Source: Oscillospiraceae bacterium (GTDB taxonomy: Bacteria; Bacillota; Clostridia; Oscillospirales; Ruminococcaceae). From it: a stretch of DNA of 5,056 bases. A model generated the notes under the pieces. That model did no database searches, was not told where the DNA came from, and saw only the letters and a list, made by a program, of their open reading frames with translations. The first letter of the stretch is position 1. Each line of letters begins with the position of its first letter. Made by a program: the position numbers and the translations under genes. Shown here one piece after another: positions 1 to 5,056 of the stretch. The DNA is taken from positions 1 through 5,056 of the forward strand of contig JAEDMD010000162.1 in assembly GCA_016303195.1 (NCBI GenBank), read 5' to 3'.

Positions 1-35
1 ACTTATTGCCGCTTTAGTCAACAGATTTTGTATCT

Positions 36-42
36 GAAAGGA
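36..42 (+). promoter_or_regulatory. Ribosome binding site of the response regulator
   Basis: GAAAGGA lies 6 bases before the ATG at 49. It decides the start: an in-frame TTG at 28 lies upstream of this site and would put the Shine-Dalgarno inside the coding sequence. No promoter can be identified in the 35 bases before it, so the operon promoter probably lies to the left of the window. Confidence 0.8.
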
Positions 43-48
43 ATTATC

Positions 49-732
49 ATGACGGACATACTTATAATAGAGGACAATCCCGAACTTGGGATACTTGTCA
101 GGGATCATCTGAGAAAAAACGGTTATACAGCCGAACTTTGCCATGATGCGGAAAGCGGGCTGGAACTGCTTGAACGTGAGGAATTCAGGCTGATACTTCT
201 GGATGTGATGCTTCCGAATATGAACGGATTCGAGACTTGCACCGCAGTCCGTGAAAAAAGGGAGATACCCATACTGATGATGAGCGCTCAGACAGATGAA
301 CAGAGCAAATTGATGGGATATGAAACAGGGGCGGATGATTATATAGACAAGCCGTTTTCAATATCAATTCTTCTGGCGAAAATAAAAGCTCTTATCCGCA
401 GGAGCAGCCTGCCGCAGAAAAGCAGCGATGTTATATCGGAATACGGAGTTACTGTTGACCGTGATGCACGAAAGGTCACGCTGAATGACAGGGAGATACA
501 AATGAGTGCAAAGGAATTTGACCTGCTGTATTACCTGATGGAGAATTCGGGCAGGGCAGTCAGCAAGGATACACTGTTCAATGAGGTATGGGGAACTGAC
601 TGTTTCAGCGAGCCAAGCACTGTCAGCGTTCATATCCGCTGGCTCAGAGAAAAGCTTGAAGCTGACCCGAAAGCACCTGAGCTGATACAGACCGTCTGGA
701 AAGTCGGTTACAGATTCGGAGGCGGAAAGTGA
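49..732 (+). CDS. OmpR/PhoB-family response regulator
   Basis: A 227-residue DNA-binding response regulator, full length for the family and cytosolic. The receiver domain (about 3-115) has the acidic pair E8-D9, the phospho-acceptor D52 in LLDVMLPNMNG, the switch serine S79 and the conserved K101 in DKPF. The winged-helix effector domain (about 127-225) has the AKEFDLLYYLMENSGR motif, a recognition helix around 190-204 (STVSVHIRWLREKLE) and the terminal VWKVGYRF hairpin typical of Trans_reg_C. The ATG at 49 is chosen because GAAAGGA precedes it by 6 bases; the in-frame TTG at 28 has no such site. The gene overlaps the following kinase gene by 4 bases, so the two are almost certainly cotranscribed and form a cognate pair: the kinase phosphorylates D52 and the regulator then binds DNA, usually as a dimer on direct repeats. 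Target genes cannot be read from the sequence, and no specific orthologue (VanR, PhoP, etc.) is claimed. Confidence 0.95.
   Translation: MTDILIIEDNPELGILVRDHLRKNGYTAELCHDAESGLELLEREEFRLILLDVMLPNMNGFETCTAVREKREIPILMMSAQTDEQSKLMGYETGADDYIDKPFSISILLAKIKALIRRSSLPQKSSDVISEYGVTVDRDARKVTLNDREIQMSAKEFDLLYYLMENSGRAVSKDTLFNEVWGTDCFSEPSTVSVHIRWLREKLEADPKAPELIQTVWKVGYRFGGGK
718..722 (+). promoter_or_regulatory. Ribosome binding site of the histidine kinase
   Basis: GGAGG sits in the last codons of the response regulator gene, 6 bases before the GTG at 729. It supports the GTG start and translational coupling through the overlapping GTGA. Confidence 0.75.
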
Positions 733-2042
733 AAAAATTCGTGCTGAATCTGCTCCTTGTGACCTTGTTTTTCGCCTTTATCGGCATAGGTTCGGAGGTA
801 ATATGGCACAGGAGCATCACAGAGAATTCTAATGGCAGAAATATAGCCGTAAACCGCATAAACAATGCTATCTCACAAATTCTGACGGAAACAGGGGAGT
901 ACCCCGAACAGTATGCAAGGGAGCAGATGAAGGAGTGGAAAGCAGAATTCGGGAAATATGCGCCGTCCTCCATCGAATATATTCCTATGACAGATGAGGA
1001 AAGAAATGTGCCGATCTATGCGGATTCAGACAATGGCTCAGTTATATGCACTGTCAGAAATGGCAGAGAACTGGTAGGATTCGTGCGTTACAACTTTGAT
1101 AACAAGTCACGGATGAAAGGCAGTGCAGTCATTGCTTTTATAGCTGTCGCCGGCTGGCTGGCGGCAATGCTTATTATGCTGTATATTCATCATATCATAA
1201 TCGTTCCCTTTGCGAGACTTGCGGATTTTCCCGAAAGAATGGCAAAACTCGGTACTACCGAAAAACTTCCCGAAAGCAGGAACAAGTATTTCGGAAAATA
1301 TGTCTGGGGAATGAATATGCTTTCGGATGTGCTTGAGAGCAATACCCGAAAGATACATGAACTTGAAAATCAGCGTCAGACCTTGCTTGCGTCTATTGCA
1401 CACGGTATAAAAACGCCTGTTACCAATATCAGGCTCTATGCCGAAGCTATCAGAACGGGGCTTTACAATGACAGCGGAGACGGAAGTGCAAATAATGAGA
1501 TAGCAGGCAAAATTGAGCGGAACACCGAGGATATCGAGAAGAAGATAACCGAGATGATAAATACCGCTGCAACATCTGTCAGCGATTTTGAGCCTCAGAA
1601 TGAGCGTTTCTATATCAGCGAACTGGCGGAGCTGGTGGAAAAGGAATTTGGCGAAAGGCTGAAAATCAGCCGCATAAATTACAATATCGGATGTGACAAC
1701 AATGCTATGATGTGCAGTGATAAATACGGAATTTTCCGCATATTGTTGCAGTTTATCGAAAATGCAGTAAAATACGGCGATGGCAAGAGTCTGAAGATCA
1801 GTATGGCGAGAGAGGATGACGGATTCAGCTTCTCAGTGCGGAACAGCGGTTCGCTCCTGCCTGAGAAGGAGATACCGTTTATCTTCGGATGCTACTGGAG
1901 AGGCTCTAATTCGACAAATAAGAGCGGAAGCGGTATCGGACTTTATGCGGCAAAAGAGATCGCACATTGTCTTGGCGGAAGTATCTGTGCGGCAAGGCAT
2001 GAACAGACATCGGAGATGGAATTTGTGCTTTATATTGAATAA
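729..2042 (+). CDS. Membrane sensor histidine kinase of the two-component pair
   Basis: A 437-residue transmembrane histidine kinase starting at GTG inside the GTGA overlap with the response regulator. Membrane segment 1 is at about residues 4-24. An extracytoplasmic sensor stretch of about 110 residues (25-132) follows; I do not recognise its fold. Membrane segment 2 is at about 133-156. A linker (157-213) leads to the HisKA dimerisation helix, with the H-box IAHGIKTPVTNIRLY and H225 as phospho-acceptor. The HATPase_c domain spans about 330-437, with the N-box IENAVKYG (N345), a G1-like box VRNSGSLLP (370-378) and the G2 box GSGIGL (400-405). Two departures from the usual kinase are visible. 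The residue after H225 is Gly where Glu or Asp is normal. The G1 box has N372 in place of Asp and lacks the second Gly; that G1 form occurs in other Firmicute kinases. T229, at H+4, where phosphatase function normally needs Thr or Asn, is kept. The role as partner of the adjacent regulator is near certain; the signal is unknown, and the balance of kinase to phosphatase activity is open. Confidence 0.93.
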   Translation: MKKFVLNLLLVTLFFAFIGIGSEVIWHRSITENSNGRNIAVNRINNAISQILTETGEYPEQYAREQMKEWKAEFGKYAPSSIEYIPMTDEERNVPIYADSDNGSVICTVRNGRELVGFVRYNFDNKSRMKGSAVIAFIAVAGWLAAMLIMLYIHHIIIVPFARLADFPERMAKLGTTEKLPESRNKYFGKYVWGMNMLSDVLESNTRKIHELENQRQTLLASIAHGIKTPVTNIRLYAEAIRTGLYNDSGDGSANNEIAGKIERNTEDIEKKITEMINTAATSVSDFEPQNERFYISELAELVEKEFGERLKISRINYNIGCDNNAMMCSDKYGIFRILLQFIENAVKYGDGKSLKISMAREDDGFSFSVRNSGSLLPEKEIPFIFGCYWRGSNSTNKSGSGIGLYAAKEIAHCLGGSICAARHEQTSEMEFVLYIE

Positions 2043-2057
2043 TGACCTGCCCATGTC

Positions 2058-2116
2058 AGCGGTGAAGAAATGATCTGAAAACATCATGATTATTTTAATA
2101 TTTTTACTTCACCGCT
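2058..2116 (+). terminator. Probable terminator of the two-component operon (long-loop inverted repeat)
   Basis: AGCGGTGAAG at 2058-2067 is the exact reverse complement of CTTCACCGCT at 2107-2116, which is followed by TTTG (four Ts counting the last base of the arm). The arm starts 15 bases after the kinase stop codon. The 39-base loop is long for an intrinsic terminator, but it contains a smaller hairpin (ATGAT at 2070-2074 with ATCAT at 2083-2087) that would bring the arms together. The position is right for a terminator; the short U-run and large loop keep confidence moderate. Confidence 0.5.
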
Positions 2117-2180
2117 TTTGCGCTGTAAAGATTGTTAATAAAAGATGAATTCAACTAATAAATATTATTTTGCACAACTA

Positions 2181-2209
2181 TTGATTTTTCTGTGGAAATA
2201 TTGTAAAAT
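2181..2209 (+). promoter_or_regulatory. Sigma-70-type promoter of the LacI/GGDEF gene
   Basis: A -35 element TTGATT (2181-2186) and a -10 element TAAAAT (2204-2209) are separated by exactly 17 bases. Transcription would begin near 2216, giving a leader of about 33 bases that carries the ribosome binding site. This suggests the gene is expressed separately from the upstream operon. The flanking DNA is AT-rich, so chance matches are possible. Confidence 0.55.
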
Positions 2210-2233
2210 ATAAGTATACGTTTTTTCATCCAC

Positions 2234-2240
2234 AAAGGAG
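2234..2240 (+). promoter_or_regulatory. Ribosome binding site of the LacI/GGDEF gene
   Basis: AAAGGAG lies 8 bases before the ATG at 2249. It overlaps the alternative in-frame GTG at 2240, which therefore cannot be the start it serves. This sets the start three codons downstream of the longest open frame. Confidence 0.8.
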
Positions 2241-2248
2241 TGATACTG

Positions 2249-4168
2249 ATGATCGGTCATAAAATTGCACTTATTATCGAGGAAATAGATCAAAGCTATC
2301 AAAGCTCTATCCTCAATGGTATCTCTGCGTCCGCTGCCGAATTCGGACTCAATATCTCTGCTTTCATTTCATTCAGCGGTGCTATAAGCAATCCCCGTCA
2401 CGATGCAGGTGAGTTCAATATTTTTAATCTTCCCGATTTCCGTGACTTCGACGGTGCGATACTTCTTACAAATACCATCGGATTCAAGCCGCTGGTCAAA
2501 AGTATCCTCGAACGTATCAAAGAAGCAGGTATCCCCGCTGTAAGCCTTGACAACAATATCGAGGGCTTTTACCATATCGGTATCGACAACAAGACCGCTA
2601 TGCGTGAGATCACCGAGCATATGATAAATACCCATAAATTTACTTCTTTTAATTATATATCAGGCCCAAGAGAAAACCCCGAAAGCGCTGACAGACTTGC
2701 CGCTTTTCTTGAAGTTCTTGAGGAACATGGTATAACTATCGAGGAAGAACGCATTTATTACGGCGATTTCCGTGCGCCGTCAGGCAAAAAGGGCGTTGAA
2801 AAGTTCCTGAATTCAAATCTGCCCATGCCGCAGGCTATAATCTGTGCCAATGATGTAATGGCGGCTTCGGCTATAAACCGCCTGTCTGCCGAGGGACTTA
2901 CAGTTCCCGATGATATTGCAGTTACGGGATTTGATAATACATACAGCAATACCAATTATCAGGTAGAACTGACTTCCGTTGACCGTCCGCTCGCTCTTTC
3001 AGGCAGACTTGCCTGCCGTGCGCTGTATAATCATTTCAATATGATCGATCAGCCAAAGAGCAATGTTCTCGGTATGTCCACACGATTCACCGAAAGCTGC
3101 GGATGTTCACACAATGCAGTCACCGATCTCAGTCAGTTCAAGGAACTGAATTACCGCAATTACTCACGCTTTGAGAATTCCCAGAATTTCATGGCTAAAC
3201 TCAATACACTTTCATGTGAGTTGCTGGGAAGCAATACATTTGCGGATTATATCTCGCATCTCCGTTCGTTCTGCCGTATGGCTGACCCTGAGGAGTTCTA
3301 TTTCTGCCTCTGCGAGAACTGGGACGAGAATACCATTATCGACTACAACTATGCAGGAATTACCGATAATTCGGCAATACCTACCACATATACGGACAAG
3401 ATGATCGTTCCTATCGCATATGTTGACGGTGAATTCTACAATGTCCGTCCCATCACAAGAAAACAGCTTCTCCCCGATATTACCGATACAAAGGCAGCAG
3501 GAAAGTTCTATTATATAATTCCTCTGCACTTTGCCGAGCGCTGTCTTGGATATATGGTCATAAGCAATACAAATTGGCCGCTCCATAATTCGATCTTTGA
3601 GACTTTCTGCATAAATATCAGCAATTCACTTGAAAATATCAGAAAGCACGTATGCCTTGAACATACCGTTTACCGCCTCGGAAAACTCTATTCGCAGGAT
3701 ACTTTCTCAGGTATCTATAACAGAAACGGTTTCGTTCAGAAAGCAAGCGATGCTTACCGTAAGTGTATCGACGAAAAACGTAATGTTATGCTCATGTTCA
3801 TCGATCTCGACGGTCTGAAAACTATAAACGATACTTATGGTCACGATGTGGGCGATACTGCGATATGCTATATTGCGGATGTTCTCATAAAATCATGCAG
3901 TCACGGAGAAGTGTTCTGCCGATACGGCGGCGACGAATTTATCGTTTTTGCGGCTGATTATACCGAGACTGATTCTGCGGCACTGACAGCCGAGATACGA
4001 AGCAATATCGACAAGATCAATGACAGCGGCTCAAATCCGTTCGTTCTCAGCGCAAGTATAGGATATGTTATCGATGTTCCTGAGGAAAATGAGGATATTT
4101 TCGATTTCGTTAATAAAGCCGATAAAGTCATGTACGAAGAAAAGAAACGTAAAAAGCACCATAAATAA
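2249..4168 (+). CDS. LacI-like ligand-binding sensor fused to a GGDEF diguanylate cyclase
   Basis: A 639-residue protein with no signal peptide or membrane segment, so probably a soluble cytosolic cyclase that makes c-di-GMP from two GTP. Residues about 4-282 form a LacI/PBP1-like sugar-binding fold without any DNA-binding helix-turn-helix: the protein begins at the first strand (KIALIIEE). Typical later motifs are the ISGP...R149 region, CANDVMA (199-205), VPDDIAVTGFDN (219-230) and a final TSVDRP strand (242-247). ESCGC (282-286) follows. Residues about 310-465 look GAF-like (for example IIPLHFAERCLGYMVISN), and a helical linker (about 455-484) leads to the cyclase. The GGDEF domain (about 484-632) has FIDLDGLKTINDTYGHDVGD with metal ligand D519, the signature RYGGDEF (558-564), and SASIGY (601-606). 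All catalytic positions I can check are present. The inhibitory RxxD site is not: the aligned residues are S551-H-G-E554. The likely ligand is a sugar or related small molecule, by family only. The ATG is chosen because AAAGGAG lies 8 bases upstream. Its own promoter lies upstream. Confidence 0.92.
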   Translation: MIGHKIALIIEEIDQSYQSSILNGISASAAEFGLNISAFISFSGAISNPRHDAGEFNIFNLPDFRDFDGAILLTNTIGFKPLVKSILERIKEAGIPAVSLDNNIEGFYHIGIDNKTAMREITEHMINTHKFTSFNYISGPRENPESADRLAAFLEVLEEHGITIEEERIYYGDFRAPSGKKGVEKFLNSNLPMPQAIICANDVMAASAINRLSAEGLTVPDDIAVTGFDNTYSNTNYQVELTSVDRPLALSGRLACRALYNHFNMIDQPKSNVLGMSTRFTESCGCSHNAVTDLSQFKELNYRNYSRFENSQNFMAKLNTLSCELLGSNTFADYISHLRSFCRMADPEEFYFCLCENWDENTIIDYNYAGITDNSAIPTTYTDKMIVPIAYVDGEFYNVRPITRKQLLPDITDTKAAGKFYYIIPLHFAERCLGYMVISNTNWPLHNSIFETFCINISNSLENIRKHVCLEHTVYRLGKLYSQDTFSGIYNRNGFVQKASDAYRKCIDEKRNVMLMFIDLDGLKTINDTYGHDVGDTAICYIADVLIKSCSHGEVFCRYGGDEFIVFAADYTETDSAALTAEIRSNIDKINDSGSNPFVLSASIGYVIDVPEENEDIFDFVNKADKVMYEEKKRKKHHK

Positions 4169-4212
4169 GAAAAAGCCATAGCGGATAAGAGTAGCGCCAA
4201 TAAAGAAGTATT

Positions 4213-4326
4213 AACGATCTTCTCGATAAGTTCGTGCATGATCTCAGGTGTGAGCTTTTCAATATGCTCGTACTTCTGAACTGCTGTGAGAAAGGATTTA
4301 ATGTTTTCTTCTTTAAGATAAGCGGA
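4213..4326 (-). pseudogene. Remnant of a large serine recombinase (DUF4368-like C-terminal segment)
   Basis: Read on the minus strand, about 38 codons resemble the C-terminal part of TnpX/Tn1549-type large serine recombinases: a helix ending in SFLTAVQKYEHIEKL followed by TPEIMHELIEKIV. In full recombinases this is normally followed by a VHE-type strand and a basic YYNF-like end. Here the similarity stops after IEKIV, and the following bases run into unrelated sequence and then the antisense of the cyclase gene. Upstream the frame is closed by a TAG at 4374-4372 inside a hairpin. The catalytic resolvase domain, the zinc-ribbon region and the real C-terminus are all absent, so it cannot be functional. 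It is probably the scar of an integrative element that once inserted or recombined between the two convergent genes. The family call rests on my recall of the motif, not a search; exact left and right limits are uncertain by about 15 codons. Confidence 0.6.
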
Positions 4327-4360
4327 TGCACTATATTTTTCGGTGTATAGCATAAATAAT

Positions 4361-4384
4361 TCAGCTCCCAACTATGGGAGCTGA
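4361..4384 (-). terminator. Perfect hairpin, likely terminator of the DUF2974 hydrolase gene
   Basis: TCAGCTCCCA (4361-4370) and TGGGAGCTGA (4375-4384) are perfect inverse complements with a 4-base loop, giving a 10-bp stem. On the minus strand it lies 36 bases past the hydrolase stop codon and is followed by ATTATTTATG, a weak T-rich tail. On the plus strand, downstream of the cyclase gene, the following bases are not T-rich. A terminator of the minus-strand gene fits best. A mobile-element end is an alternative because it borders the recombinase remnant. Confidence 0.45.
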
Positions 4385-4420
4385 TGCTGTATATGGTTAT
4401 TTTCAAGAAAGTTTGTTATG

Positions 4421-5056
4421 TTATTCCTCCTTGAAAGAACTGTAATATTCATTGATCTTGTCTTCGCTGTCTGATCCAATATTATCCCAGATAAGAGCGG
4501 CGATCCTCTCACGCTCTTTTAATGACATGGAAAAGATCTTCTTGTTCAGGAGAATCATGAGATTTTTGAACAGACTGTCGATGCATTGCGGTCTGTGCCA
4601 GTTCAAAGCTCCGTTTTCGCTGATCTCCCATGAAAACATATCATGCTGCATCACTCCACTGTTATTGCTGTGTATAATGTAATTGTTTATACTCGGAAAA
4701 CATTGCATTATCTGACCAACTATTGATTGCTGAGGCATTATGCATACTATCTTATTTTTGATATTCATATATCCCTCAGTTGAAAAAACATTCTGTATCT
4801 CATTGAATCCGGGGCCGTCATTACAATAGACCCTGATTATCCTGTCCTGAATGAACGATTTGGCAAATATTGCGGCATATGCTGCGAGATTTCCGCCCTT
4901 TGAATGTCCTGAAACCATTATACTTCCGTCTAATTTTTCACTTGCAGATTCAAGGTAGATCAAAGCACTTTTCTGTGCAAGTGTCTGGTCACGGCAACTA
5001 AACAGAAAATCCTCTTTCCAGCCGGCCAGGGTATCGTCCGTCCCCCGGAAGGAAAG
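4421..5056 (-). CDS. DUF2974 (Mbeg1-like) alpha/beta hydrolase, 5' end outside the window
   Basis: The minus-strand frame is open from the window edge (first complete codon at 5056-5054) to the TAA at 4423-4421, giving 211 visible residues. The visible part opens with SFRGTDDTLAGWKEDF, a hallmark of DUF2974 lipase-like proteins. The nucleophile elbow VSGHSKGGNLAAYAA follows, with S52 (visible numbering) as the candidate catalytic serine. Next come CNDGPGF (candidate acid D80) and MQHDMFSW (candidate catalytic histidine H138). All three triad candidates are inside the window. A TTG at 4963 gives a shorter frame but would cut off the FRGTDD block, so it is not the start. Family members usually carry roughly 120-140 more N-terminal residues; these and the promoter lie beyond the right edge. 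The substrate is unknown: the fold suggests ester or lipid hydrolysis, but the family is poorly characterised. No signal peptide can be judged without the N-terminus. The gene converges on the cyclase gene. Confidence 0.88.
   Translation of the reverse strand, partial: LSFRGTDDTLAGWKEDFLFSCRDQTLAQKSALIYLESASEKLDGSIMVSGHSKGGNLAAYAAIFAKSFIQDRIIRVYCNDGPGFNEIQNVFSTEGYMNIKNKIVCIMPQQSIVGQIMQCFPSINNYIIHSNNSGVMQHDMFSWEISENGALNWHRPQCIDSLFKNLMILLNKKIFSMSLKERERIAALIWDNIGSDSEDKINEYYSSFKEE

Noticed and set aside
28..48. TTG at 28 as start of the response regulator
   Set aside because: It precedes the GAAAGGA ribosome site, which serves the ATG at 49, and the receiver domain begins normally at MTDILIIEDN.
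1107..1403. A 98-codon minus-strand frame inside the histidine kinase gene
   Set aside because: It is antisense to the second membrane segment and H-box region, with no recognisable domain.
2136..2163. Two TAATAAA copies 20 bases apart upstream of the cyclase promoter, as a possible response regulator site
   Set aside because: The spacing of two helical turns is suggestive, but the region is so AT-rich that a 7-base repeat is expected by chance, and nothing ties it to the regulator.
2240..2248. GTG at 2240 as start of the LacI/GGDEF gene
   Set aside because: The GTG overlaps the AAAGGAG ribosome site itself; the ATG at 2249 has proper spacing.
3212..3586. A 124-codon minus-strand frame inside the cyclase gene
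   Set aside because: It is wholly antisense to a conserved coding region, shows no family motif and no ribosome site; a shadow frame.
4169..4200. Terminator directly after the cyclase stop codon
   Set aside because: I could not build a convincing stem there, and no T-run follows on the plus strand.
3958..4371. A 137-codon minus-strand frame carrying the recombinase relic followed by a hydrophobic stretch
   Set aside because: Only the first part resembles a protein family. The rest is antisense to the conserved GGDEF coding region, so the hydrophobic run is a by-product of that overlap and not a membrane protein.
1..5056. CRISPR arrays, tRNA or rRNA genes, tandem repeats
   Set aside because: No regularly spaced repeats or recognisable RNA gene signatures were seen on either strand.

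Overview
The window looks like chromosome from a gut or rumen Firmicute of the Ruminococcus type. This rests on family content and style, not on a database match: moderate GC (low to mid 40s by eye, not counted), strong AAGGAG-type ribosome binding sites, a helix-turn-helix-less LacI-like sensor fused to GGDEF, a DUF2974 hydrolase, and a scrap of a DUF4368-type serine recombinase.

Layout, left to right. (1) Positions 49-2042 on the plus strand hold a two-component operon: an OmpR/PhoB-type response regulator and a membrane histidine kinase, joined by a 4-base GTGA overlap. (2) Positions 2043-2248 are intergenic. They hold a long-loop inverted repeat that probably ends the operon, then a well-spaced sigma-70-type promoter for the next gene. 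(3) Positions 2249-4168 on the plus strand encode a 639-residue, apparently cytosolic protein: LacI-like periplasmic-binding-protein fold, a GAF-like middle region and a C-terminal GGDEF diguanylate cyclase domain with an intact active site but no canonical inhibitory RxxD site. (4) Positions 4169-4420 form a convergent gap. It holds an antisense fragment of the C-terminal part of a large serine recombinase and a perfect 10-bp hairpin that may terminate the gene to its right. (5) Positions 4421-5056 on the minus strand hold the C-terminal 211 codons of a DUF2974 (Mbeg1-like) alpha/beta hydrolase. Its reading frame stays open to the window edge, so its start lies outside.

The two-component pair probably senses an envelope or extracellular cue and controls transcription. 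The fusion protein probably couples a small ligand, likely a sugar, to c-di-GMP synthesis. Adjacency alone suggests both are signalling functions; no regulatory link is shown. The most unusual points are the sensor architecture of the cyclase, the missing acidic residue after the phospho-accepting histidine of the kinase, and the recombinase relic between two convergent genes.
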